Positions 26,631-35,873 of a stretch of DNA of 64,000 nucleotides are shown piece by piece. The notes beneath the pieces were generated by a model, which ran no database searches, had not been told where the DNA came from, and worked only from the letters and a program-made list of their open reading frames with translations. How positions within the stretch are numbered: position 1 is the first letter of the stretch; each line of letters opens with the position of its first letter. Origin of the DNA: Rhodobacteraceae bacterium D3-12 (lineage in GTDB: Bacteria; Pseudomonadota; Alphaproteobacteria; Rhodobacterales; Rhodobacteraceae); the NCBI GenBank assembly GCA_025916135.1, contig CP104793.1, forward strand, positions 3,472,001 through 3,536,000, read 5' to 3'. The translations under genes were made by a program, and so were the position numbers.

Positions 26631-27803
26631 TTAATGCAACCTCGCTTGTAAGAGTGGTTTGGTCAGATAGCTCAACACCGATCGTTTCCCGCTTTCGATG
26701 TCGACCTGAGCGATCATCCCCGGCCGAATCCAGTATTTCTCGCCAAAGCGCTCCAGATAGCTTCGCTCAGTCTTGACCATCACGCGATAGAAATCCATTG
26801 CGCCCTTGGCGGTTTCTTCTTCCACGGTGTCCTCGGAAATCTGGACGACCGTACCGCGCAGATCGCCATAAGTCGAAAAGTCGTAGGCCGTGATCTTGAC
26901 GCTTGCGGGCATGCCGGGCGCAATAAAGGCGACATCGCGCGGCAAAACCTTGGTTTCGATAATAAGCTGATCATCTGTTGGCGTGATTTCCATAATCGGT
27001 TCGCCTGATTGGACCACGCCGCCCAAGGTGGTGACATTGATGTTATTGACCCGCCCGGACACAGGCGAACGGATTTCGGTGCGCTGAAATTCATCTTTCT
27101 TGCGGATCAGATCCTGCTGCAATTCGGCCAGCTTGGATCGGCGCTGCGACAGATCCTTGTAGGCGTCTTGAACATAGGCGTTGCGGGTCTCGCTTATTTT
27201 GCCGTCAAGCTCGGCCAGCTTCTGTTCAAGCTCCAGAAGGGAAATACGACTGACCGAGCCGGCCTTGGAGAGCGGACGCGTCATGTCGGCCTGCTCACTG
27301 ATAGATTTGCGTTGATCTTGTAACGCCTTCAGCGATGCCTCGAGCTTTGTCCGCCTTGCTCTGAACAGGCGGAGCTCGGTCTCCTCGGCGACATTAGGCT
27401 TGGGGCCAAAATCCAGTGCCGGGCGTTCGAGAACCTCTGCCTGTAAACGCGCTACCTCGGCGGTCAGCGTCATGATGCTGGATTCCACCGCGCGAAAAGC
27501 CGATTGTGATCTCGTTGGGTCGAGCTTCACCAAAACCTGGCCTTGCACGACTGTATCGCCTTCGCTCACGTTAAGCTGGGCGAGGATGCCGCCCTCGAGG
27601 CTTTGAATTGTTTGCATGCGGCGCAGCGGAATGACCCGTCCGTCGCCACGCGTGATTTCGTTGATTTCTGCAAAATGCGCCCAAGTTACCGCCACGATCA
27701 ATGCGAAAACGATGGTCTGAATCGTCCAACGTGCCGTCCTTATCGCCTTGCGCCGATAACTTCCGTCCAAGTGACTGGTTGAAATGGCGTCGTTTATCGT
27801 CAT
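26631..27803 (-). CDS. HlyD/LapC-type membrane fusion protein
   Basis: 390 residues: a short cytoplasmic N-terminus, one membrane helix (about 25-45), a biotinyl-lipoyl-like strand (GDGRVIPLRRMQTIQSLEGG), a long coiled coil (about 110-240) and the C-terminal HlyD ending VMVKTERSYL... IRPGMIAQVDI. It links the inner-membrane ABC exporter to the TolC channel. It overlaps the ABC gene by four bases. Length is typical for adhesin and RTX exporters. Confidence 0.92.
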   Translation of the reverse strand: MTINDAISTSHLDGSYRRKAIRTARWTIQTIVFALIVAVTWAHFAEINEITRGDGRVIPLRRMQTIQSLEGGILAQLNVSEGDTVVQGQVLVKLDPTRSQSAFRAVESSIMTLTAEVARLQAEVLERPALDFGPKPNVAEETELRLFRARRTKLEASLKALQDQRKSISEQADMTRPLSKAGSVSRISLLELEQKLAELDGKISETRNAYVQDAYKDLSQRRSKLAELQQDLIRKKDEFQRTEIRSPVSGRVNNINVTTLGGVVQSGEPIMEITPTDDQLIIETKVLPRDVAFIAPGMPASVKITAYDFSTYGDLRGTVVQISEDTVEEETAKGAMDFYRVMVKTERSYLERFGEKYWIRPGMIAQVDIESGKRSVLSYLTKPLLQARLH

Positions 27804-29965
27804 GTGACAGCTTGCACCGGATTTTTTTGCACCGAGTTGGCGCGGGCCTTGTTCAGAATTTCAAGCAGGTCACCATCGCGGGCAATCCGTCCGTCCTTGA
27901 GCACCACAGCTCTCTCCGTGAGTGCAAGAAGTTCGCGCTTATGGGTGGAAATGATGGCGGTCCGCCCGTTCAGCCACTCTTTCATGTGGTCGATCACCTT
28001 GTTTTCGGTGAGATGATCGAAGGCTGCGGTTGGCTCATCCAGCAATACGATTTTAGGGTCTTGCAACAACACTCGCGCAAGGCCGATCGATTGGCGCTGT
28101 CCGCCTGACACGTTCGCATTGCCGTGGATTTGCAGATCAAGTCCGCGCACATTCCGCCGCACAAAAGTGCCCAGCCCGACCGCATCCAGCGCTGCCAGGA
28201 TTTCATCATCCGAATGCAGACCGTGGTCGAGAAGAAGGTTGTCGCGCAGAGTTCCTTGAAACAAGGCGACGCTCTGCGGGAGATAGCCGATTTGTCGCCG
28301 CCGGTCGATTGGGTCGATTTGGCTGAGCGACAGGTTGTTGATCAATACGCTGCCGGAATCCGGATCCGTAAGCCCCATCAGCAACCGAAGGAAAGTCGAC
28401 TTCCCGGATCCGTTTCCACCTAAAAGCGCGATGCGTTCACCGGCATTGATTTTCAGGCTTGAAATCGACAAGACAGGCGGGGCCTGAGGGTCGTGGCGGA
28501 AGACTACATTCTCGATCTGGTAATCACCCGTCAGCGATGGGGCGCGGACGAAATGCCGGTCATTTGGCCGTTCGACCGGCATTTTCATGATATTATCGAG
28601 CCCTTCCAACGCCGCTCGAACCTGTTGCCACCGCGTGAGAAGTCCAGCGACCTGACCCATAGGAGACATTGTCCGGCTCGACAAAAGCGTACAGGCGATC
28701 AGGCTTCCCACCGTCAGTTCGCCTGCACTGATCAGATATACGCCGCAGATTACGACCCCGGCATAGGCAATCTTCTGGATCGTGCTGACCAACTGCACCA
28801 TCAGGTTGGTGATGCTTCTGGTTTTCACGGCAGTTGTGGCCATCGTTTCGGTCAGTTGCGCGTGAGCACGTTGAAGACGACCTTCGGCGCGTGCTGCTTT
28901 CACCGTCTCGAGATTGGAAATGGTTTCGAGCAAAAGGCCGTTCAAAGCAGCGGCTTCGCGCGTGCCTTCACGCGATGCCCGAGCCAGCTTTTTCTGCATC
29001 AATAGCCCCGGAAGAATCGTGAGGATGACGCCAGCCAGCACAACATAGGCAATCGGCCCCCCGATCATCCAAATGACGCCGACGAAGACCAGCACGAAAG
29101 GCAGGTCGCAAATCGCGGTGACCGTGCTTGAGGTAAAGAACTCGCGCACTGTTGCAAAATCCCGGACCTGGTTTGCAAAGGCTCCGGTCGAAGCAGGCTG
29201 ATGCTTGAATCGCATGTTGGTGACTTTACCGAACAACTGAGCGGACAGCCGAATGTCTAGATCGCGGCCCGACACGTCGACCAGAGAAGCACGCATGAGC
29301 CGCAAAATGAGTTCAAGAATGATGGCGATCCCGACACCGCTCGCCAGGATCCACAAGGTATCAAAGGCATTGCTCGGAACAACGCGGTCATAGACTTGCA
29401 TCGAAAACAGAGCAGTAGCGACGGCAAGGATATTCGCTGCAAAAGAGGCAAGAACCACATCACGGTAGATTCTAAGGTTGCCAAGCACCGGCCCCAGAAT
29501 CCAATGCCCGCGGTCCTTGTTCGGCTCATCCAGGCGGTCGGTTACAATATCAATGGGCTTGGAAATAAGAATTCGCCCGTCGTGGGCGGTTTCAAGATCT
29601 CTCCTTTTCCATATAGCGCGGCCACCACCGGCTTCTGGCAAAATAACCGTTACCTTCGTATCCGACAGCTTTTCGAGAACGACTGTTTGGCCTGATTTAA
29701 GCATCACCAGGACTGGCAAGGAGTGGGTTGGTAGATTTGAAAGGGTTTCTTCGCTGATCCGACAACTCATATTGGCGCGCCGAAGCGCCAGAGCGGCAAA
29801 CTCGACATCCAGACCCTGCCCTTTTGATTTGGGCAGACCGTCAGTCAGCTGTGCCGCTGAGGTCGCGACACCTTGAACGCGGCATAATTCAACCAGACCT
29901 TGGATCAGCGACTCTGAGTTTGTTTGGCTGGTCATTTTATTGCTCGCATGAAGGTGTTTATTCAT
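27800..29965 (-). CDS. Type I secretion ABC exporter with C39-like domain (LapB/HlyB type)
   Basis: 721 residues. The N-terminal 1-140 is a C39 peptidase-like domain with no catalytic Cys in the expected place, as in HlyB and LapB, so it docks rather than cuts its substrate. Six membrane helices follow (about 165-440). The ATPase has Walker A GGNGSGKST (about 522), signature NVSGGQRQ (about 625) and Walker B KIVLLDEPTA (about 645). A start at MTSQTN, ten codons later, is also possible. It most likely exports the acidic repeat proteins encoded just upstream. Confidence 0.92.
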   Translation of the reverse strand: MNKHLHASNKMTSQTNSESLIQGLVELCRVQGVATSAAQLTDGLPKSKGQGLDVEFAALALRRANMSCRISEETLSNLPTHSLPVLVMLKSGQTVVLEKLSDTKVTVILPEAGGGRAIWKRRDLETAHDGRILISKPIDIVTDRLDEPNKDRGHWILGPVLGNLRIYRDVVLASFAANILAVATALFSMQVYDRVVPSNAFDTLWILASGVGIAIILELILRLMRASLVDVSGRDLDIRLSAQLFGKVTNMRFKHQPASTGAFANQVRDFATVREFFTSSTVTAICDLPFVLVFVGVIWMIGGPIAYVVLAGVILTILPGLLMQKKLARASREGTREAAALNGLLLETISNLETVKAARAEGRLQRAHAQLTETMATTAVKTRSITNLMVQLVSTIQKIAYAGVVICGVYLISAGELTVGSLIACTLLSSRTMSPMGQVAGLLTRWQQVRAALEGLDNIMKMPVERPNDRHFVRAPSLTGDYQIENVVFRHDPQAPPVLSISSLKINAGERIALLGGNGSGKSTFLRLLMGLTDPDSGSVLINNLSLSQIDPIDRRRQIGYLPQSVALFQGTLRDNLLLDHGLHSDDEILAALDAVGLGTFVRRNVRGLDLQIHGNANVSGGQRQSIGLARVLLQDPKIVLLDEPTAAFDHLTENKVIDHMKEWLNGRTAIISTHKRELLALTERAVVLKDGRIARDGDLLEILNKARANSVQKNPVQAVT

Positions 29966-29970
29966 TCTAT

Positions 29971-31259
29971 TTAGCCACGCGAAGACGCGACGATCAGTGT
30001 ACCGAGCACGCCCAGATCATGCGCGGCTTGGTATTCCGTTCGCTTGCGTTCATCTTTGGTGTCCAGCGCTTCTATCTCCGAGTCATAGAGATCACGACCG
30101 GTCGTGAGCAGGTCGATCAGTTCACGCTGACCCGCAACAAATTGCGTTTCGTAGTTCTCCAGAACCTTTCGCGCTTCGGCGATCTGCTTGACGCGCGAGG
30201 CCTCGCTCCTGCGCAGAATTCGGAGCTGTTCAAGGGCACTGTTCACTTTGTTAGTAAGTGTGCGTCGCGTTGCCAAAAGCGAAGACTCGGCTGCGCGAAC
30301 ATTCATGGTCGCAGCCTGAACCTGCCGCCGTCCAAGGCCGTTAGAGCTGAGATCAACGCCCGTGGTGATGCCGACCGCGCTGCTGGTTTTCCCGCCATTC
30401 AGATCGGCGCGTGCCTGTGCCTGTAGCTGGATAGAAGGTAGTCTGGAGGCCTTTGCGGTTTCCACACCGGCGACTGCCTCATCCATTCGCGACCTTGCAG
30501 CGATATAGTCGGGCGCAATGCGCACGGCTGACTTGATTTTGGTCGGCGAAGCGTAGCGCCGTGCGAAGCGCAATTGAGGGGGGCCTTGGTTCTTTTCACA
30601 CTCTTGCCAACCAAAAACTCAACCTGTGAAAGCGCCATCTGCCGATTACCGACCAACTGCGCCAGCCGGTCCTCGCCCCGCGCAATCTCGAGTTGGGCGC
30701 GCGCCACTTCACCCCTGTCGCTGATACCCGCACGCGCCCGATCCTCAGCTTGCTTTGCGATGCGCCTTGCAAAGGTCATGTATCGCCGGGTCCGCGCGAT
30801 CTTGAGATCAATCGTTTCAATGTCCAGATAGTATTGCGCGACCAGCAGGGTCAGGCTTTCGACCGACATCTTGAGATCAGATACCGCCTGAACCCGCACC
30901 TGCGAAGCGGCCGCAATCTTGCTCCGGATCAGGCCCCAGTCAAAGAGCACCTGAGACACGGTGAGCGTGACGCCGGGACCGTTCGAGCTGGTCGTCGCGC
31001 TGTCTCCTGACAGGCTGATGCTGGGGTAGTATTCGTCGCGGGCGGCCTGAATTTCGATACTGCGGCTGGCTACTTTTTGCCGGAGCGCGGTGATTTCGCC
31101 ATCACGCTCAACAGCGCGCAAAACCGCTTCGCGCAGAGACATCTGGGCGTTTGCCGGACCGTTGACACCCAACATACCGAGCAACGAGGCGCACAACATG
31201 GCAAAACCCAGACGGCGGCTCAACGAAGGCAGACAGCGATGAAACTTAGTAAGACTCAT
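29971..31259 (-). pseudogene. TolC-family outer-membrane channel, frameshifted at a C6 run
   Basis: The start at 31259 overlaps the stop of the preceding gene by one base. A signal peptide ends GPANAQ; the first 220 residues are a clear TolC repeat (LREAVLRAVERDGEI, YYPSISLSGD). At the six-base run 30578-30583 (C6 on the coding strand) the frame is lost. One base more would restore a 430-residue protein whose second half (APDYIAARSRMDEAVAGVE to LGTLIVASSRG) is intact in the other frame. It could be a sequencing undercall, a phase-variable tract or true decay. It ends five bases before the ABC gene. Confidence 0.85.
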
Positions 31260-32071
31260 TAAAAACTCTCTGTTGCCAATTCTGCTAGAATATCTTGAGC
31301 CGCATAGTCAGCGGCGAGTTCGACCGGATCGAACAGAATGGCACCCACGAGACCGCCGCTTGCCTGTAGCGCCGCATCATCGGCTGTTACCGTGCCGGTA
31401 TCATCGGATTCAGCGGGGTCTTGCGCCGCTGAATCCTGCGCATTTGGATCGTTTTCCGCCGCTTGCCCGTCGAGCAGGTCGTCAGCGTCTACAACGCCCT
31501 CTTTGCCCCCCGTCAGTGCCACAACATCATCCGAAAACGTGCTTGCTTCTGCGCCATCGCTTGATGAGGCCGGTTCAGGTGCGGCGCTCTGCGCATCGCT
31601 CTGACCTTCGAGAAGCAATCCGAACCCAGAGCTCAGTGACAGGCCTGCGCCCATCAAAGCCTTTGTGCTCCACCCGCCCGTTTCCGCGCCCCCATCCCCG
31701 AAACCACCAGCTTGACCATCTGTGAGATGTTCCATCGCGCCTGCAGACCGCTGTTGGCCGACGGAAGCTTCGCCCTCATCCGGGGAAAGTTGAATATCCG
31801 GTTCAGGCCCCATGAGGCCGGTTATCACCGCTTCACCGGAGTCTGTGATCAGGCGGCTGAAGTCGCCGTCCGGGCCGATCACAAAGAAGTCCTCAACTTG
31901 CAGTGTCTTGCCGTTAGATAGTTGAATTTCAAGGTTGGTGCCTTGCTTGGCGTAACCGACCATGGCTCCGGCTTCTTGACCAATCATGATGTTTGTCGGG
32001 CTGTCCAAAGACACGTTTGACGCAACCCTAAGGTGACTCATAGTGTCACTCAAATTAATTGATTCGCCCAT
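31259..32071 (-). CDS. BapA-prefix-like acidic surface protein, 270 aa
   Basis: Residues 36-75 (MVGYAKQGTNLEIQLSNGKTLQ split from VEDFFVIGPDG) match the BapA prefix-like domain at the N-terminus of type I-secreted biofilm proteins. A glycine-rich hydrophobic segment (ALMGAGLSLSSGFGLLLEG, about 137-155) follows, then an Asp/Ala/Glu-rich disordered tail to the C-terminus. It has no signal peptide. It lies between the 996-aa repeat protein and tolC, so it is a likely substrate or assembly factor of the exporter. Confidence 0.7.
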   Translation of the reverse strand: MGESINLSDTMSHLRVASNVSLDSPTNIMIGQEAGAMVGYAKQGTNLEIQLSNGKTLQVEDFFVIGPDGDFSRLITDSGEAVITGLMGPEPDIQLSPDEGEASVGQQRSAGAMEHLTDGQAGGFGDGGAETGGWSTKALMGAGLSLSSGFGLLLEGQSDAQSAAPEPASSSDGAEASTFSDDVVALTGGKEGVVDADDLLDGQAAENDPNAQDSAAQDPAESDDTGTVTADDAALQASGGLVGAILFDPVELAADYAAQDILAELATESF

Positions 32072-32358
32072 TTATGCGCCTTAGACCTAACTTGATTCCA
32101 AGCTACAGCAGTGCCAGCAATACCAATAAACTTCGCGCACTCTTTTGGCATTTAAAGTCCGCCCAAAGTGGCGGTTTCCCAAAAGGTGCATCTTAAAACT
32201 AACTACTGTTCACGCAACGTATACATAGCTTTATCACGATTGCTAGCCTTGCGAGCAAGATTTTGCCCTGTTCGACCATTGTGCATCCAATATGTGTCGA
32301 AACTTGTCCAAATTATGATCTTCTGTGGCAATTGGTCGGTAATAGCTAGATGTCTGGT

Positions 32359-35349
32359 TCATCCCACGTTGTCGTCATCTGAGCTTCCGAACAAACCACT
32401 TAAGAGCGAGCTTCCTTGATCTTCGTTATGACTGAACAAGGTGTTCAAAGCATCTTCGACAGCGTTGCCATCCAGCAGCTCTTCACCGCCGGCAGTTTCC
32501 AGAGCAGCGCCTTCGCCACCATCGCTTTCTTCATTGGCGATCAACTCGTTGAATGTGTTCGAAGTGCCAAGAATATCGTCAACACCGCCAGCAAGAATAT
32601 CATTGAGCAAGCCATCAATTTCACCATCGGCGTCGGGGTCGCTCGCTGAGACAGGGGTATTGAGCAACCCTTGATCAACCAAAGCACCTGAGAGCCCCTC
32701 AGTACCGCCAAGACCTGCGAAAAGGTCATCTGCATTTTCGTCAATACCTGTCACGTCGATGTCAAAAACGTCATCCTGACCAAGCAGACCATCAAGCAAA
32801 TCACTTTGAGGCAATTCAAGGACGGAATCTGAGGGAAGGTCGCCCGCGGCCAAATCATCTACGCCGAGCCCACCAATCAATGTCTCAAGAAATCCGTCGT
32901 CGCCTTCATCGCCGGGCAAATCCTGCTCAACGACATTTTCGAGCGGGGTTTCTGCATTTCCCGCCAATTCAGTTAAGGCCTCAGTATCACCCGAAGCAAT
33001 AAGTTCGACATTATTGTCCTGAATCTCCGTTTCGGCTTGATCGTTCAGGCTGTTGAAAGGGTTGCTTGCAACGTCTTCAACCACCCCACTAACGACGCCA
33101 TCTTCGGCCAACACGGAATCAAGGATCCCTGTGGGCGTGTCACCATCTGCAAGAATACCATCGCCAAGATTGCCATCGTCAGGGACAGGCGCGAACGTGT
33201 TTGCAAAAGCCTCAATAGCATCGCCTAGCCCACTGTTGTTATCCGAAGTAGAAAGGTGGGGGGCTGAAACGGTGTCGGTAACGGTCTCAACCACATCGTC
33301 AACTACGCTGTCTTCATCTGGCACCGGATCAAGCAAGCTTCCCAGAATGCCGCCCAGCAGGCCATCGTCCCCGAGCACGCCGTCAACCAGGCCATCCTCG
33401 CCCAGCACCGGGTCGAGGACATCGGAAACCGTATCGGTGACGGTCTCCACAACATCGGCGACCACACCATCTTCACCAAGGACAGGATCGAGGGCGCCGC
33501 CGAGCAGGCCGTCGTCCCCAAGCACGCCGTCAACCAGGCCATCCTCGCCCAACACCGGGTCGAGGACATCGGAAACAGTATCGGTGACGGTCTCCACAAC
33601 ATCGGCGACCACGCCCTCTTCGCCAAGGACCGGATCGAGGGCGCCACCGAGCAGGCCGTCGTCCCCAAGCACGCCGTCAACCAGGCCATCCTCGCCCAAC
33701 ACCGGGTCGAGGACATCGGAAACCGTATCGGTGACGGTCTCCACAACATCGGCGACCACACCCTCTTCGCCGAGGACCGGATCGAGGGCACCGCCGAGCA
33801 GGCCGTCGTCCCCGAGCACGCCGTCAACCAGGCCATCCTCGCCCAACACCGGGTCGAGGACATCGGAAACCGTATCGGTGACGGTCTCCACAACATCGGC
33901 GACCACACCCTCTTCGCCGAGGACCGGATCGAGGGCACCGCCGAGCAGGCCGTCGTCCCCGAGTACGCCGTCAACCAGGCCATCCTCGCCCAGCACAGGG
34001 TCGAGGACATCGGAAACCGTATCGGTGACGGTCTCCACAACATCGGCGACCACACCCTCTTCGCCGAGGACCGGATCGAGGGCACCGCCGAGCAGGCCGT
34101 CGTCCCCGAGTACGCCGTCAACCAGGCCATCCTCGCCCAGCACAGGGTCGAGGACAACGGAAACCGTATCGGTGACGGTCTCCACAACATCGGCGACCAC
34201 ACCCTCTTCGCCGAGGACCGGATCGAGGGCACCGCCAAGCAGGCCGTCGTCCCCGAGCACGCCGTCAACCAGGCCATCCTCGCCCAACACCGGGTCGAGG
34301 ACATCGGACACAGTATCGGTAACGGTCTCCACAACATCGGTGACCACACCATCTTCGCCGAGGACCGGATCGAGGGCACCGCCGAGCAGGCCGTCGTCCC
34401 CGAGCACGCCGTCAACCAGGCCATCCTCGCCCAGCACCGGGGCTAGGACATCGGACACGGTATCGGTGACGGTCTCCACAACATCGGCGACCACACCATC
34501 TTCGCCAAGGACCGGATCGAGGGCACCGCCAAGCAGGCCGTCGTCCCCGAGCACGCCGTCAACCAGGCCATCCTCGCCCAGCACAGGGTCGAGAACATCG
34601 GAAACCGTATCGGTGACGGTCTCCACAACATCGGCGACCACACCCTCTTCGCCGAGGACCGGATCGAGGGCACCGCCAAGCAGGCCGTCGTCCCCGTCTT
34701 CGTAGGTATGGGCAGTGTTTTCCTGGGTCGTACTCGGAGTGTTAACAAGCTCTTCCGCCCCGGGAAAACCGTCTTCAGCCGCAGATTGGGTAGCACTAAG
34801 CTGCGGCGCTTGAGGATCCGGCTTGCTGGAAACCGGCTTGGGCGTCTCTACTTGCTTCTCAACCGACGTGACAGTGGAATCGAAGGCGGGAAGGACTTCG
34901 AGAAGTTCCGATTGCGTTTCGGCGCCTGCGTTCTCTGTCGCGGTTGCAGCGATGTCCACCGCGCTAGCCGTTGCAGCTCCGGGCAAATCAAAGTCAACTG
35001 ATGTCTCCATCAACCCATCGGGATTTAGACCATCAACACCATTTAGTGCCGCCTTATCATTTGGCTCGGTCGGTGTGCGATCTTCTTTCGCCTGAGCTTC
35101 CGGAGTCTCAACGAGCAACGCATCGGCTGAATTGGATGAAAACGCCTGAGCGCCTTCCTGTGATCCGCTCTGCATTGCCAGCCCCATACCGATCACGCCG
35201 GCGTTGATCGAGGTCGACTGCTGCCGAGCAATCCTTTCGCTGGCGTCGCCCCCATCAGCATAGCCCGAATCAAAAGTGCTTTCAGCGCGATTGCTATTGG
35301 TCGCTTGAGTGTCGTCGCGACCGTCGCGTTTCAATGGGCGTTCGTTCAT
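32359..35349 (-). CDS. Giant acidic repeat protein, 996 aa
   Basis: No Sec signal. The N-terminal 220 residues are low-complexity and acidic with a glycine-rich stretch (VIGMGLAMQSG). Residues 220-660 are nine near-identical 49-residue repeats (DDGLLGGALDPVLG, then VVADVVETVTDTVS, then DPVLGEDGLVDGVLG), plus a worn tenth copy. The C-terminal 280 residues are acidic and richer in Leu (LLDGLLGQDD, NDILAGGVDDILG). Very high Asp/Glu/Val and almost no Lys, Arg or Cys. First gene of the minus-strand secretion operon, so the natural export substrate. No known domain beyond the repeats; the DDGLLG motif is shared with the 773-aa protein at 41242. Confidence 0.8.
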   Translation of the reverse strand: MNERPLKRDGRDDTQATNSNRAESTFDSGYADGGDASERIARQQSTSINAGVIGMGLAMQSGSQEGAQAFSSNSADALLVETPEAQAKEDRTPTEPNDKAALNGVDGLNPDGLMETSVDFDLPGAATASAVDIAATATENAGAETQSELLEVLPAFDSTVTSVEKQVETPKPVSSKPDPQAPQLSATQSAAEDGFPGAEELVNTPSTTQENTAHTYEDGDDGLLGGALDPVLGEEGVVADVVETVTDTVSDVLDPVLGEDGLVDGVLGDDGLLGGALDPVLGEDGVVADVVETVTDTVSDVLAPVLGEDGLVDGVLGDDGLLGGALDPVLGEDGVVTDVVETVTDTVSDVLDPVLGEDGLVDGVLGDDGLLGGALDPVLGEEGVVADVVETVTDTVSVVLDPVLGEDGLVDGVLGDDGLLGGALDPVLGEEGVVADVVETVTDTVSDVLDPVLGEDGLVDGVLGDDGLLGGALDPVLGEEGVVADVVETVTDTVSDVLDPVLGEDGLVDGVLGDDGLLGGALDPVLGEEGVVADVVETVTDTVSDVLDPVLGEDGLVDGVLGDDGLLGGALDPVLGEEGVVADVVETVTDTVSDVLDPVLGEDGLVDGVLGDDGLLGGALDPVLGEDGVVADVVETVTDTVSDVLDPVLGEDGLVDGVLGDDGLLGGILGSLLDPVPDEDSVVDDVVETVTDTVSAPHLSTSDNNSGLGDAIEAFANTFAPVPDDGNLGDGILADGDTPTGILDSVLAEDGVVSGVVEDVASNPFNSLNDQAETEIQDNNVELIASGDTEALTELAGNAETPLENVVEQDLPGDEGDDGFLETLIGGLGVDDLAAGDLPSDSVLELPQSDLLDGLLGQDDVFDIDVTGIDENADDLFAGLGGTEGLSGALVDQGLLNTPVSASDPDADGEIDGLLNDILAGGVDDILGTSNTFNELIANEESDGGEGAALETAGGEELLDGNAVEDALNTLFSHNEDQGSSLLSGLFGSSDDDNVG
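33370..34692 (-). repeat. Nine tandem 147-bp coding repeats
   Basis: The 147-base (49-codon) unit recurs nine times inside the 996-aa gene with only scattered substitutions, such as EEG/EDG, VAPV for LDPV, and one VTDV. Copies 4-8 are almost identical, pointing to recent amplification. A tenth degenerate copy follows on the low-coordinate side. Confidence 0.95.
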
Positions 35350-35873
35350 CTACCAAACTCTCACAGCCAGCTTGCAAACAAGGCTAAAACACTGCTTTGA
35401 GCAGCTGTGATGCCTTGAGCAAACTCGCACTTCAGGAAAGGCTCTCTCACCGTTACGGCCTATTGAACCCATACTAATGATATCATTCACAAACTATAGT
35501 ATAAGTTTGACCGCCGCTTTGCAAGACTGAAGGGTGCTGCGATACATGGCCGCTCCGATCCAGGCGCAGGATGACCGGACATGCCCGACTTAGGACTGTG
35601 TTACTTTGGCCCACGAATCTAAACAACATAGGCAATATAGCGTAAATTTACGAGACTGTATGCAACGTACAGCAGCCCATAAGAAAGCCGCCCAATTGAC
35701 GCGAAAGCCGAAAGATATATAACAACACACTTAAGTATGGATGCTCGCGAATACCCAGCTTAACATGTTGCGACTTAAATCGAAAATTCAGCGCAGTGCG
35801 GAGTATCTGTACTCAAGGCTGAGCCAACCGGGTGACCTAAAGAACGATAGTTTTGTCCAAAAAGGTTTCGTCG
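35350..35873. other. Divergent intergenic region
   Basis: 524 AT-rich bases between the repeat-protein operon (minus) and the 617-aa gene (plus). No ORF is credible. It must carry both promoters. Confidence 0.5.

Noticed and set aside
33053-34705. A 550-codon open frame on the plus strand across the 49-aa repeats
   Set aside because: It is the antisense of the 147-bp repeats; the period is a multiple of three, so one stop-free unit stays open in every copy. Its Ser/Thr/Pro product has no start context or independent support.
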